The position numbers were made by a program, and so were the translations under genes. A stretch of DNA of 64,000 nucleotides from Spirosoma agri (lineage in GTDB: Bacteria > Bacteroidota > Bacteroidia > Cytophagales > Spirosomataceae), in assembly GCF_010747415.1 (NCBI RefSeq), contig NZ_JAAGNZ010000007.1, positions 1 through 64,000 of the forward strand, written 5' to 3'. Positions 1 through 9,456 of the stretch are shown here, piece after piece; position 1 is the stretch's first letter; every line of letters begins with the position of its first letter. The notes beneath the pieces were generated by a model. That model saw only the letters and a list, made by a program, of their open reading frames with translations. It made no database searches and was not told where the DNA came from.

Positions 1-1046
1 TTTTCGACCTCGCCCTGGATGGCTTCGTCAAAACGATCGCGCGGGATAGCAATAGAAAAACCGGGTTCAATAAAGTCAAACGTAGCGTTATAGATAACCT
101 GTGACGTAAGCGCAATTTTTAACTCTTCGGCTGCGGCCAGTAACGTATGTCCGGTTTCGTCTTCCAGCACCTGCAACAAGCGCCGATATCGCTTTTTGTC
201 GTGCGACTGGTGGAGCAACTGCCGAATTTGCTGAATTACTTTGGGTGTATACAGAAAGTTGACTTTGCTCCACTCGGCCAGATCATGAAATGGTTTTAGA
301 GGCACTTCCAGCTGTTTATCGCCGTAACGACTCCGATAACCCAGCTCCGGCATGATCGCGGCTAGACTTAGTTCTTTGTCGAAATCATTACCCCCAATCC
401 GGACACCGGTATTAGCCAATATGTCCGATGACCGATCAGGCTTCCGGATGTTTTGCTTGGAAAGTTTGATCACCGTAAAATCCGACGTACCTCCGCCTAG
501 ATCGGCAACGATCGCCAGTTTCTCGCTGCTCAATCGTACTTCGTGCGCAAAGGCGGCAGCGATGGGCTCAAACTGAAAGTCGATGTGTTTGAACCCAATC
601 CGTTGCGCAATCACCTGCAATTCGGCCTGGGCTCTGGCGTCGGCGGCAGGGTCGTTATCGACAAAGTGGACGGGTCGACCCATAACTACGTGTTCCAGTT
701 CCTGACCGGCAGCCGAGTCTGCTTTGTCCTTGATCTCCTTCAAAAAAGACGTAATGATCGTAGCAAAATTCATGGATGCGCCGTTCACCAGTGTCCCCTG
801 CTTCATCAGCGAGGTACCCAGTACGCGTTTCAGACTCCGCATAAATCGACCATCCTGCCGCTCGAAAAAGGCATTAACGGCTACCCGGCCGTAGAACGCT
901 TTGTTATCAACTCGCCGGAAGAAGATAGCACTGGGAATGGTCACATGCCCGTTCTCGACCGGAACAAGGTTAATCGCACCATCATTGGCAATGGCTACGC
1001 TTGTATTTGATGTTCCAAAATCAATTCCGCAAGAAATAGTATTCAT
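1..1046 (-). CDS. Hsp70 family protein (YegD-like), 3' end outside window
   Basis: Reading the minus strand from the ATG at 1046 gives an open frame that runs off the left edge, so the C-terminus is missing. It opens with MNTISCGIDFGTSNTSVAIA, the phosphate-1 loop of the actin/Hsp70 ATPase fold, and later has IVADLGGGTSDFTVIKL, the phosphate-2 loop. These mark an Hsp70-like nucleotide-binding domain. The early residues and lack of a DnaK-type start resemble the YegD subgroup, which is cytoplasmic, usually lacks a full substrate-binding domain and has no settled function. The gene stands alone here, with no grpE or dnaJ nearby. The family is secure; the subgroup is inferred. Confidence 0.85.
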   Translation of the reverse strand, partial: MNTISCGIDFGTSNTSVAIANDGAINLVPVENGHVTIPSAIFFRRVDNKAFYGRVAVNAFFERQDGRFMRSLKRVLGTSLMKQGTLVNGASMNFATIITSFLKEIKDKADSAAGQELEHVVMGRPVHFVDNDPAADARAQAELQVIAQRIGFKHIDFQFEPIAAAFAHEVRLSSEKLAIVADLGGGTSDFTVIKLSKQNIRKPDRSSDILANTGVRIGGNDFDKELSLAAIMPELGYRSRYGDKQLEVPLKPFHDLAEWSKVNFLYTPKVIQQIRQLLHQSHDKKRYRRLLQVLEDETGHTLLAAAEELKIALTSQVIYNATFDFIEPGFSIAIPRDRFDEAIQGEVE

Positions 1047-1194
1047 CCTGTTAGCTCAACGTTCATCATGCAAAAACGCTGCTAGGTCAGGCGTTAACCA
1101 CCAGCCGCTTACACGCCTTTACCGAATAAAAGGGCGTAAACTTACTGCAAAAAGTTGGTTTTAGTATAGCGACTTCGTTTGCTTTTGGATTGAC

Positions 1195-1268
1195 GGAGCG
1201 CGTAACGCGGATGGAAACCCGCGATTCCCAGCCAATTGTCGCGGGTTTCCGCCCACGTTACGCGCTCC
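1195..1268. terminator. Large inverted repeat, probable terminator of the GH39 gene
   Basis: Arms 1195-1224 and 1239-1268 match at 27 of 30 positions, with outer arms GGAGCGCGTAACG and CGTTACGCGCTCC and a loop of about 14 nt. It lies just past the stop of the glycosidase gene and before the start of the Hsp70 gene, both on the minus strand. A terminator is the simplest reading. There is no long T-run, so a mobile palindromic repeat (REP/BIME-like) is possible. Confidence 0.6.
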
Positions 1269-1294
1269 TGTAGAAGATGTTTACGCTTATGGGT

Positions 1295-3016
1295 TTACTC
1301 CCAGGTAAACTTGAGCAGCGATACGCCTTGCCGGGGTAAGGAAAAGTTCAGGGTAGTTTCCCCACCTGTCGCGGTCACTGGTTTAGGGGCAGAAAACTCT
1401 TTCAACTGACCCGCTTTTTCCAGTTTAGCCACCTGCTCGGGCGTCGGATTTTTGGGCGACCCCATAGTCTTCCAAACTTCATACGAATTGCTGAATTCCT
1501 TATCGACGCGGTAATGATGAACCGTAATTTTTTTGCTGGGCAGTCCTTTCACCTGCACGGATATAGGTGCATTGGGCGCAGGTACGTTATCGTCGTGGTA
1601 ATTCCAGACCATCACGGCGGCTGATTTAGCGTCTTTAGAGGCCAAGGCATTGATGTCAGCTTCGGCGCGTACGCTCTCGTCGCGAACACGGACGTAATCG
1701 TATGCCAGACCACTTTTCACGTCGACCCGCGTTCCGGGCATCATACCAAACATACGGAATACGTTCAGGACCGGCTTGTCGACGCCGTTGGTAGCCAGAT
1801 CGCGGAATCCCCGGAACCAGGGCTGATCCTCGAATTCAAAGGCCCACGTAACGGCACCCGCAAGATTAACACCACGCGATTGCGCCAGATCGTATTTGCG
1901 GGCGAACGAAGCTGCCGTATAGCTCGAATACATGGTGCCATTCCGGTAGGCGTTCTGCGGACTAAAATCTTCCGAGCAGGCCGCACACCCTTCCGGATCC
2001 GACTCGCCGATGATGATTGGTAAATTTTTCAGGCTTGGGTACGATGCGACAATGTCAAACCCTTTGTCAATATCGCGTAGCTGCGTACCCATGTTCATCT
2101 GCACGTGACCATCGACCAGCTTCGGTGCGCCTTTGGCATGGAACGTAATGAAGTCGATGGGTGTACCAACCTTTCCGGTTACGTAGTTCTTACCGTTGAC
2201 AACGTGGTCCATGAAGGCTTTGAAGAACTTCTGAGACCCGGCACTTCCCGGCCCTGTTACTTCGGGACCGCCCATTTTAGCCGTCGGCAAAGCCCGTTTT
2301 ACCGCATCAGCCGTGTAATCATACAGTTTGATGTATTCTTCCGTCGTGCCTTTCCAATAGCTGATGTTCGGTTCGTTCCAGAGCTCCCAATACCAACTCT
2401 CCACCTCTTTCTGACCGTATTTCGCAACAGAATGCTTCACCCACTGGTAGACCAGTTCGCTCCACTTCGTATAGTCCTTTGGCGGATAGGCCCAGCCCAG
2501 GTAAATATCGTCGTAATTATCACCGGGTTTCCAGTGATGCCGGTACGGTTCAGGTTTGGACGAGAGTGCCTGTGGCATGAAACCAATCTGCGCGATGGGT
2601 TTCATGCCCCGCTCGATGAACGTATCAAAAATCTTATCAACAATGGTCCAGTTGTAAACCGGCTTGCCGTTGGCGTCTTCGGTGTAGGCATTGGTAGAAC
2701 CCCATTTAAGGGCGGCTTCCCCATCGCCGGTAACCAGTAAACTATGAACCCGAACATAAACCGGCACTTTACTTAACTTGGAAATCTCCGTCAGCAATTT
2801 CTTACCGTCTTTCATGTAGGTATAGTTCGGCTCATCGTAGCCAAACCACGCCCAGATTGGTTTCAGCGGACCCTTTTCGTTCGCCAGATCAACCTCAATC
2901 TGTGTGGTTTTGTCGGCACTGGGCTGCGCCAGACTATGGATGCTGTGAAGGAAACTAAGCGCAAAAACGCCAACCGTCATACGTGTTAACCAGGAACTAC
3001 GTTTCAATCGATTCAT
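1295..3016 (-). CDS. Secreted glycoside hydrolase, GH39 / beta-xylosidase-like
   Basis: This 573-aa protein has an N-terminal hydrophobic signal segment (about residues 10-30, ending SLAQ) and is predicted to be exported. The catalytic part is a clan GH-A (beta/alpha)8 barrel. The WNEPN motif at 213-217 supplies the acid/base glutamate (E215), and IIGESDPEG supplies the likely nucleophile (E338). The arrangement fits family GH39, whose members include beta-xylosidases and alpha-L-iduronidases. A C-terminal region (about 430-573) looks like the beta-sandwich these enzymes carry. The exact substrate cannot be read from sequence; xylosides are the default guess. The gene is monocistronic and distant from the SusC/D pair of this window. 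Confidence 0.85.
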   Translation of the reverse strand: MNRLKRSSWLTRMTVGVFALSFLHSIHSLAQPSADKTTQIEVDLANEKGPLKPIWAWFGYDEPNYTYMKDGKKLLTEISKLSKVPVYVRVHSLLVTGDGEAALKWGSTNAYTEDANGKPVYNWTIVDKIFDTFIERGMKPIAQIGFMPQALSSKPEPYRHHWKPGDNYDDIYLGWAYPPKDYTKWSELVYQWVKHSVAKYGQKEVESWYWELWNEPNISYWKGTTEEYIKLYDYTADAVKRALPTAKMGGPEVTGPGSAGSQKFFKAFMDHVVNGKNYVTGKVGTPIDFITFHAKGAPKLVDGHVQMNMGTQLRDIDKGFDIVASYPSLKNLPIIIGESDPEGCAACSEDFSPQNAYRNGTMYSSYTAASFARKYDLAQSRGVNLAGAVTWAFEFEDQPWFRGFRDLATNGVDKPVLNVFRMFGMMPGTRVDVKSGLAYDYVRVRDESVRAEADINALASKDAKSAAVMVWNYHDDNVPAPNAPISVQVKGLPSKKITVHHYRVDKEFSNSYEVWKTMGSPKNPTPEQVAKLEKAGQLKEFSAPKPVTATGGETTLNFSLPRQGVSLLKFTWE

Positions 3017-3293
3017 AGGGAAAAGTTAAGTGATGGGTACGAGTGGCAATTGACCAATTGATCAAGCCAAGTTAGTAAACGAAACCTGGGTTCAATTATA
3101 CCCTATCAACGCCTAGTTCAGCCCAGAGAAAAGGGCATTTATCCACTTTTCGTTTTTCACGGCTTCCGAAATGGTAGCTACGTTCCGCAATGACAAACGC
3201 TACTGAGTATACTACTCCACGCCGAAACGGAGTTTTTACCTTATGAAATCGTTCAAAAATCTTGTAAACTGGTCATCGATGAGTTAGCCTTGC

Positions 3294-3743
3294 TTGAAAC
3301 CAGTATCAACAACTAACATTGACGTATTTATGGGGACAGACGTTCTAGACGAGGGACCGTTCTATCATGGAACGAAAGCGGATTTGCAGGTTGGCGATTT
3401 GCTGACAGCCGGGTTCGAGTCGAATTACAAACCTGAACTCATAATGAATCACATTTACTTTACTGCTTTAGCTAACGGGGCAGGGCTTGCTGCGGCCCTG
3501 GCCAAAGGTGACGGATGTGAACGTGTTTATATCGTCGAACCGATGGGATGCTTCGAAAATGATCCTAACGTCACGGACAAAAAGTTTCCGGGCAATCCGA
3601 CACGCTCCTATCGCAGCCGGGAACCCTTGAAAATTGTTGGCGAATTAACCGATTGGGTAAGGCAAACGCCAGAAGAACGCCAAAAATGGCGCGAACGACT
3701 AGCGGTTATCCGAGCCGATTTGAACGCAGAGATTATCAATTAA
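3294..3743 (+). CDS. arr: Rifamycin ADP-ribosyltransferase (Arr)
   Basis: This 149-aa protein matches the Arr family over its whole length (usual length about 140-150 aa). Arr enzymes inactivate rifampicin by moving ADP-ribose from NAD+ to a hydroxyl of the drug. Visible signatures are GPFYHGTKADLQVGDLL, HIYFTA and DPNVTDKKFPGNPTRSYR. His25, Tyr55 and Asp90 correspond to the NAD-binding and catalytic residues described for mycobacterial Arr. The start shown is a TTG; an ATG at 3330 would remove 12 residues and still leave the core intact. It is a single gene with no integron or insertion sequence visible beside it, so it may be a resident environmental resistance gene. Confidence 0.92.
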   Translation: MKPVSTTNIDVFMGTDVLDEGPFYHGTKADLQVGDLLTAGFESNYKPELIMNHIYFTALANGAGLAAALAKGDGCERVYIVEPMGCFENDPNVTDKKFPGNPTRSYRSREPLKIVGELTDWVRQTPEERQKWRERLAVIRADLNAEIIN

Positions 3744-3851
3744 TTTGTGCCTGGGCGAAACCAGGGTATGGCTCCGGCAGCCCGATAGATTTTTAGGTCA
3801 TATCCTTTTGCGACAGCCACAACATAGAGATAACAAGATTTTCACAGGCCC

Positions 3852-4547
3852 ATGGATACCCTAAAAGCGAAAGCATTTACCATTTCACTGGCTTACGTAG
3901 GCATTGGAACACTGGCACTGTTTATCGTAGGAACTAAGTCGATCATGCAAAATGAGCTGGCTTCAATCCTGATTCCTATCATCACTATCTTAACCTTACC
4001 GGTCTGTTTTTTAGGGTTTGGCGTGTTGTACGGCGGAGAAAATAATGAGTGGATTGCCTTACTGGTTCAGCTGATCGTGTTCATACTATTCTGGCAGATG
4101 TTGACTAAATACATGCTAAGCAGAAACAAGTATGCAGACACTTACACAGTAGACAGGGGTACGCGATTCGTAAAAATTGCAGGAATTACAGTACTGTGTT
4201 GTCTGATTGATGGTATAGCGCGCAGCTTATTACCTGGTTGGGGATTGGATCATAGAGCCTGGTTGTATTACACCCTGTTGATTCTAACCGTGGGAGACAT
4301 TTTCTACTACCTACTCTTCGTCGTTGCTTTTGAGCTGATTAACGCCCGATTTAATAGGCGTCAATCGACCAGGTTTTCCATTAGCATCAGCTTTGTACTG
4401 GCCGTCGTATGTTTCTTTCTCTTTAGCTCATTACGGTTTTGGACGGTAGAGCAGAAAACAATCATGGGATTTACGTACGGATTAATTGGCATCCTGTACG
4501 GCTATCTCTACGCTCATTGGGTGCCGGCAACGAGCCACTCCGATTGA
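3852..4547 (+). CDS. Multi-pass membrane protein of unknown function
   Basis: This 231-aa protein has about six or seven hydrophobic segments (roughly residues 8-28, 37-58, 66-86, 107-127, 137-160, 178-197 and 203-222), separated by short charged loops such as SRNKYADTYTVDRGTR. It is predicted to sit in the inner membrane. I recognise no family motif, catalytic residue or transporter signature. It follows arr on the same strand after about 110 bases, too far for a clear operon, and no functional link is implied. Confidence 0.6.
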   Translation: MDTLKAKAFTISLAYVGIGTLALFIVGTKSIMQNELASILIPIITILTLPVCFLGFGVLYGGENNEWIALLVQLIVFILFWQMLTKYMLSRNKYADTYTVDRGTRFVKIAGITVLCCLIDGIARSLLPGWGLDHRAWLYYTLLILTVGDIFYYLLFVVAFELINARFNRRQSTRFSISISFVLAVVCFFLFSSLRFWTVEQKTIMGFTYGLIGILYGYLYAHWVPATSHSD

Positions 4548-4824
4548 CTGTAACCAGCATACATACGTCGATTCAACATGAGGTACTACTTTACACAGGT
4601 GCTGGTTTGCTTATCGTCACCCTCGCGGAGGTCCTAAGCGTTAAACCGATCGCCAATTGAGCTTACGAACAAATTGGCCGAAATGGGGCTTAGTAACACA
4701 ATTGTACAGGGATTGCGACCGGAAATAGATTACTGAGTCAGTGAAGCCTATCTGTCCCAAGCTTAAATGGGTACTAGTGCGCTATTGACCACTCGTTCGC
4801 TTCCTTCATGGGTACAACACCGTT

Positions 4825-5370
4825 ATGAATTTTGATACGATTGACTACCTGAGCGAAGGCACCCCAAGACAACGGGAAGCCTACAGGATTCTGACGGAAC
4901 ACGCTATTCTGACCAAGCTGGAATCATTTACACCCCTGCTGGTGGGCACCATTCCGATCAACATTGACATCGAAACCAGCGACCTCGACATCATTTGCCG
5001 TTGGGTCGACAGACATACGTTCATAACCGTTGTCCGGGACAGTTTCAGTGGAGAAGATGGTTTTAGTATACGGGAATCGGCAGAATCAGGAAAGGAGGTC
5101 GTCGTCGCTACGTTCCGGATCGATGGCGTTGAGATCGAATTGTTCGGCCAGAACGTTCCTACTCATCAACAAATGGGGTACCGACACATGCTGATCGAAC
5201 ATAAACTGCTGACAGAACGGGGTGAACCATTTCGGCAGGAGATTCTTGCCCTCAAACGAATGGGTTACAAGACTGAACCAGCGTTCGGCAGGGCGCTCGG
5301 ACTTCAAGGAAACCCTTACATTGAACTACTCGCTTACGAATCTGACCCTTCGTCTCCTGACCGTTCGTAA
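4825..5370 (+). CDS. DUF4269 family protein, nucleotidyltransferase-like
   Basis: This 181-aa cytoplasmic protein shows features of DUF4269: LVGTIPINIDIETSDLDIIC at about 39-58, then VATFRIDGVEIELFGQ, a YRHMLIEHKLL segment and a C-terminal KRMGYKTEPAFGRALGL. The GTxP...SDLDI core with a later E-x-E resembles the metal-binding core of the nucleotidyltransferase fold. An NTP-transfer activity is therefore possible but not shown. The gene is isolated and is followed by a perfect inverted repeat that probably ends its transcript. Confidence 0.8.
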   Translation: MNFDTIDYLSEGTPRQREAYRILTEHAILTKLESFTPLLVGTIPINIDIETSDLDIICRWVDRHTFITVVRDSFSGEDGFSIRESAESGKEVVVATFRIDGVEIELFGQNVPTHQQMGYRHMLIEHKLLTERGEPFRQEILALKRMGYKTEPAFGRALGLQGNPYIELLAYESDPSSPDRS

Positions 5371-5437
5371 TGCCAGTACCCACATCAACCAGATGGTGCG
5401 TTCCAGCCCGTTTGCCACTAGATTCATAGCCCAACAA

Positions 5438-5493
5438 AATTCCGTTTTCTGTCATTCCAGGACCAGGATGTCAGGATGACAGAAAACGGAATT
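5438..5493. terminator. Perfect 18-bp inverted repeat after the DUF4269 gene
   Basis: Arms 5438-5455 (AATTCCGTTTTCTGTCAT) and 5476-5493 are exact reverse complements around a 20-nt loop. The repeat lies between two convergent genes (DUF4269 on plus, luciferase-like on minus) and could terminate both. Confidence 0.6.
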
Positions 5494-5625
5494 GATGATC
5501 AAGCGACTAAATGCTAACTTATCCAGCGTACACGTTCACGTTCATTCGCTATTGATCTTAGCCGTGCTGGCCGTGACTCCGTTTGACGGGTCTGGTTGAT
5601 GCCCATTGAGGCATCATCAGAACGG

Positions 5626-6684
5626 CTATTTTGAGGTTGAGACTTCCTGCTTGTTAGCAACCTGTTCGCGGACCGCCGGTGCTATTTTCGTGCCGAACAA
5701 TTCGATAGCACGCAACACGTTTGCATGGGGCAATTGTGGGCCACTGATCAGTTGAGCCAGATAGCGGGTGTTCTGAAACAGATCGTGGAAGTGTACTATC
5801 TTACCGATAATTTCCTGAGGACTCCCCACCAAAAGCGGGCCGTATTGGCGCATGTACTCGAACTGTTCACGGTTGAGTGGTGGCCAGCCGCGCTCACGAC
5901 CAATTCGGTTCATCATCGTCTGGTACGTCGGGAAAAACTCATCCGAAGCCTGCTGTGAATCATCGGCCACGTAAAAATGGGAATTCATCGCCAACGGTAA
6001 CTGACTGACATCGTGCCCCGCCTTAGCTGCGGACTGGCGAAACAAATCTACCAGCGGTACGAACCGGTCGGGCGTACCACCCAGCATGGCCACCGTCATC
6101 GGGAGGTTCATTTGACCGGCCCGCACGGCCGAAGCGGGTGTTCCGCCCACGGCCAGCCAGATTGGAATTGATGGTTGATAAGGTCGGGGATAAATGCCCA
6201 GATTGTCGATGCCAGCCCGATGGTGGCCCTGCCAGCTTACGCGCTCCTGCTGATTGATTTTTACCAGTAAGTCGAGCTTCTCGGTAAATAGCTCATCGTA
6301 GTCGTTCAACTCATAGCCAAACAATGGGAACGATTCGATGAACGACCCACGACCCGCCATGATCTCGGCTCGGCCCGCCGAGATTAAATCCAGTGACGCG
6401 AAATTTTGAAATGTCCGCACGGGATCAGCCGAACTAAGCACAGTGACCGAACTCGATAAACGGATGGTCTTGGTGACACTTGCCGCAGCCGCTAGAATCA
6501 CTTCGGGAGACGATACCACAAAATCGGGCCGGTGGTGTTCACCCAGCGCAAATACGTCTAGTCCTGTCTGGTCGGCCAGTTTAATTTCTTCCAGCAGCTG
6601 CTGCATCCGTTGGTATCCATTGGATGCTTTACCGATCAGGCCATCGGGGGTAACGTCGCCAAAACTACTTATTCCTAATTCCAT
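5626..6684 (-). CDS. LLM class flavin-dependent oxidoreductase (luciferase-like)
   Basis: This 352-aa protein is of typical length for a bacterial luciferase-like monooxygenase with a TIM-barrel fold. Family marks are DVFALGEHHRPDFVVSSPEV near residues 43-62, IRLSSSVTVLSSADPVR, DLISAGRAEIMAGRG and IPIWLAVGGTPAS. Such enzymes use reduced FMN from a separate reductase to oxidise small organic substrates. No flavin reductase gene is adjacent and the substrate cannot be told. The start ATG at 6684 fits the family N-terminus (MELGISSFGD). The gene is monocistronic. Confidence 0.87.
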   Translation of the reverse strand: MELGISSFGDVTPDGLIGKASNGYQRMQQLLEEIKLADQTGLDVFALGEHHRPDFVVSSPEVILAAAASVTKTIRLSSSVTVLSSADPVRTFQNFASLDLISAGRAEIMAGRGSFIESFPLFGYELNDYDELFTEKLDLLVKINQQERVSWQGHHRAGIDNLGIYPRPYQPSIPIWLAVGGTPASAVRAGQMNLPMTVAMLGGTPDRFVPLVDLFRQSAAKAGHDVSQLPLAMNSHFYVADDSQQASDEFFPTYQTMMNRIGRERGWPPLNREQFEYMRQYGPLLVGSPQEIIGKIVHFHDLFQNTRYLAQLISGPQLPHANVLRAIELFGTKIAPAVREQVANKQEVSTSK

Positions 6685-7145
6685 GTCTATTTTTCAGTAA
6701 AGGAGTCTGTTTGTATTGCTGGTTCTTATTCCCTTGTTTCTTTATCCAATCGGTGGGGATTCTGAAAAAAGCCCAAACAAACCGGTGTGTAACTGTAATG
6801 AAGAACCTAAAAAAAAGTCAATTTGTATCCCCACACCGTCAAAAAATACAACCACGCTGACGGGGAGTTCGTTCTGACTGGCTAGTTCAGGTCGTTCTGC
6901 GTAATGAACGTAAAGAAAACTCAAACTATTTCCAGCGTTCGGTTTCCCAGTGCAAAGTGCCCTTGGTGTGAACCACGGCTTGCATCGTGTCGGCAGTACA
7001 GCCGGAAAAGAAGGAGCGCATCTCAGCGTGATTCAATGCGTTTTTCTTTGCAGCTTTGTATAGTCTATAGGCATAGAGTGACGTAACGCTTGGTGCTGCG
7101 TATTTTTGGTACCAATGCCCAATTCCAAATCAATAAAAATCTGGT
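6685..7145. other. Intergenic region between divergent genes
   Basis: About 460 bases separate the luciferase-like gene (minus) from the PAS histidine kinase (plus). It must hold both promoters. The small open frames in it lack an ATG start or recognisable sequence, and I see no strong inverted repeat. Confidence 0.5.
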
Positions 7146-8354
7146 ATGAGTGAGCACGTCGATGCCGATACAGCCCTGGAAATAGAACGGCTACAGCTTG
7201 CGTTGCAAGCGGCTCATGTAGGTACCTGGGATTATAACCTGGTAACAAACTACGCACTATGGTCACCAATATGTAAACAACTATTTGGCCTGTCTCCTAC
7301 TTCCACTGTGTCGGCAGCTGTTCTTCTGGACCAGGTCCACCCTGATGATAAAGAACGGGTCGCTCAGGCAAATGCGCGCATCCTTAGCCCGCAAAGCGAT
7401 GGCAACCACAATGTCATTTTCCGAACGATAAACGGGCCTGATACTTATCGCTGGGTACAGGCGAAGGGCCGTACGATTATCAACCAGCAAGGTCGCATCG
7501 TTCGCTTCAGTGGTATCGTTATTGACATCACGGAGTTGAAACAAGCCCAGGAAACGATCAGGCAAAGTGCCGATGTACTGGAACAACGGGTTCTGGAGCG
7601 TACCAAAGCACTGAACGAAGCTAATCAGCAACTAAAGAAATCGAACGAGAACCTTGAAGAGTTTGCCTACATCGCATCGCATGATTTGCAGGAGCCGCTG
7701 CGCAAAATTCAGACTTTCGGCGATCTGCTGAACGAGAAATACGCACCACATCTGGGTGAGGGAGTCGCCTACCTGGAACGCATGCAAACCGCTGCCCGCC
7801 GAATGTCGAATCTGATCAAAGATCTGCTGATGTTCTCGCGCATCTCGAGTCGGCAAAGAGCCACGATGTCCGTAGGCTTGACCGAACTTGTTCAGTTCGT
7901 TCTTCAGGATTTAGAAATGACCATTGAAGACACGAAAGCGACCATACATGTTGACCCACTACCAACGGTGCAAGGTGATCAGTCGCAATTGGCACAACTC
8001 TTTTTAAACTTATTGAGTAACGCCATCAAGTTTCATCGGGCAGGCGTTACGCCGTTGATTACGGTAAAAGCGACGGTCGTAAACGCAACGGAATTGCCGG
8101 TCTCCGTTTGGCCTGCCCGGGTCGTTGATAGCTATAATTGTATCGAGGTGTCCGATAACGGTATCGGGTTTGACGAGAAATACCTGGATCGAATTTTTCA
8201 GGTATTTCAGCGGTTGCACGGCAAAAGTGAGTACGCCGGTACGGGCATCGGATTAGCCATCTGCGAGAAGGTAACGGCTACGCACGGGGGTGCTATTACG
8301 GCTAAAAGTCAACTAGGTCAGGGAACTACGTTCTGCATTTACCTTCCGGTTTAG
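7146..8354 (+). CDS. PAS-domain sensor histidine kinase
   Basis: This 402-aa kinase has no obvious transmembrane segment, so it is probably cytoplasmic. Domains in order: a PAS/PAC sensor at about 15-135 (AAHVGTWDYNL ... DITELKQAQ), a coiled-coil linker at 135-172, a HisKA domain with the phospho-acceptor His179 in SHDLQEPLRK, and an HATPase_c domain with N box (NLLSNAIKF), G1 (VSDNGIGF) and G2 (GTGIGLAIC). This is the common phytochrome/bacteriophytochrome-like kinase layout of Bacteroidota. No response regulator gene is adjacent, so the partner is unknown. Confidence 0.92.
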   Translation: MSEHVDADTALEIERLQLALQAAHVGTWDYNLVTNYALWSPICKQLFGLSPTSTVSAAVLLDQVHPDDKERVAQANARILSPQSDGNHNVIFRTINGPDTYRWVQAKGRTIINQQGRIVRFSGIVIDITELKQAQETIRQSADVLEQRVLERTKALNEANQQLKKSNENLEEFAYIASHDLQEPLRKIQTFGDLLNEKYAPHLGEGVAYLERMQTAARRMSNLIKDLLMFSRISSRQRATMSVGLTELVQFVLQDLEMTIEDTKATIHVDPLPTVQGDQSQLAQLFLNLLSNAIKFHRAGVTPLITVKATVVNATELPVSVWPARVVDSYNCIEVSDNGIGFDEKYLDRIFQVFQRLHGKSEYAGTGIGLAICEKVTATHGGAITAKSQLGQGTTFCIYLPV

Positions 8355-8490
8355 CCCCATCGGCACAGCGTTTCCCGGCTGACTACCTTGCTACCCAAAA
8401 GATCGACTGCCAACTTACTCATTGGCAATACACTGTCACTGTTCAGGTATTGCTTTTTGTTATCAGCAGTTCCCCGTACCTACCTACACT

Positions 8491-9420
8491 ATGAACGCAC
8501 CGACTGCCAATCACATTGAGTTGTTTCGTTACTTAAGAACACTCATCGATACTACCGAAAACGATCGCAGTGCTTACCCTCAGTTTGCCCTGGTCGAAGC
8601 CTACTGGCACATTGGTCGCATCGTGGTTGAAACGGAACAGGATGGGGCAGAACGGGCCGATTATGGCATCCATTTGATCGAGCAGTTGTCACAGCACCTG
8701 TCGGCAGCATTCGGAAAAGGCTATAGCTTACCAAACATGTGGCGCTTCAAACAATTTTATTTAGCCTTTCCAATGCCGGCTGCCCATGGAAACGCGTCAG
8801 TAGATTTGAGACAGTATCTGCGCACCGAACTGACCTGGTCGCACTATCGCCTGTTGATGACCATCAAAAACAGGCAGGAACGGGCTTTCTATATCCAACA
8901 GGCCGCCGATGATCGGTGGACGGTTCGGTTCCTGCAAAAATTAGTTCGATCCCGGTATTATTACCAGGCGGCACTCGGTGAAGAGAGCCTGTTGTCTAGC
9001 CCTAAAAAAATCGTACAGTATGCCCCTATTCCGATGGCTGACCAACAACCAACAAATTACCGAACACGGTTGGCCGGCATCCGGAAACTTATGCTGGAAC
9101 GGTACGTCGGTTATGCCTTTGTTGCGCAACGCCAGTTTGTTAGTGTGCAGGGAACGGAACAGTGGGTTGAACTTGTCTTTTTCCATATCGTTCTACAACG
9201 CTATGTCCTGATCCAGCTCGGCGAACACACACCATCGAGTAGTGCCTCGTTTGCGCAGTTGGTTGACGCCTACATCACTAAACAACCGCCTACACTAACG
9301 AAGTCGCCGATTGGCTTATTGATTGATCAGCAGGGAGCCGTGAACGTGATTTCAGCAAGTTTTGAGATGGGCCTGCCAGCCGATGAGCGTGCCCTGTTGC
9401 CCCAAACGCTCCGGGAATAG
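8491..9420 (+). CDS. DUF1016/YhcG family protein with degenerate PD-(D/E)XK domain
   Basis: The start is the ATG at 8491, giving 309 aa; a TTG at 8422 only adds an unrelated leader. The N-terminal DUF1016 domain is well kept (ALVEAYWHIGRIVVETEQ, ADYGIHLIEQLSQHL, LRTELTWSHYRLLM, RAFYIQQAADDRWTVRFLQ). The C-terminal YhcG nuclease domain keeps the fold cues (GYAFVAQRQ, VFFH) but not the active site. The usual aspartate of IDLLFYH is a glutamate (WVELVFFH), and the usual ELK is QLG. It also lacks the KPE-AGQM stretch that follows in active members. YhcG-type nucleases are linked to DNA processing and defence; this copy is probably inactive or repurposed. It converges on rep, 36 bases away. Confidence 0.85.
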   Translation: MNAPTANHIELFRYLRTLIDTTENDRSAYPQFALVEAYWHIGRIVVETEQDGAERADYGIHLIEQLSQHLSAAFGKGYSLPNMWRFKQFYLAFPMPAAHGNASVDLRQYLRTELTWSHYRLLMTIKNRQERAFYIQQAADDRWTVRFLQKLVRSRYYYQAALGEESLLSSPKKIVQYAPIPMADQQPTNYRTRLAGIRKLMLERYVGYAFVAQRQFVSVQGTEQWVELVFFHIVLQRYVLIQLGEHTPSSSASFAQLVDAYITKQPPTLTKSPIGLLIDQQGAVNVISASFEMGLPADERALLPQTLRE

Positions 9421-9456
9421 CGTCTTTCTTAGTCCAACGGATTTTGCCTGAACCGG

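Noticed and set aside
2105..2740. A 211-codon plus-strand ORF inside the GH39 gene
   Set aside because: It lies wholly antisense to a well-supported glycosidase and has no family signature.
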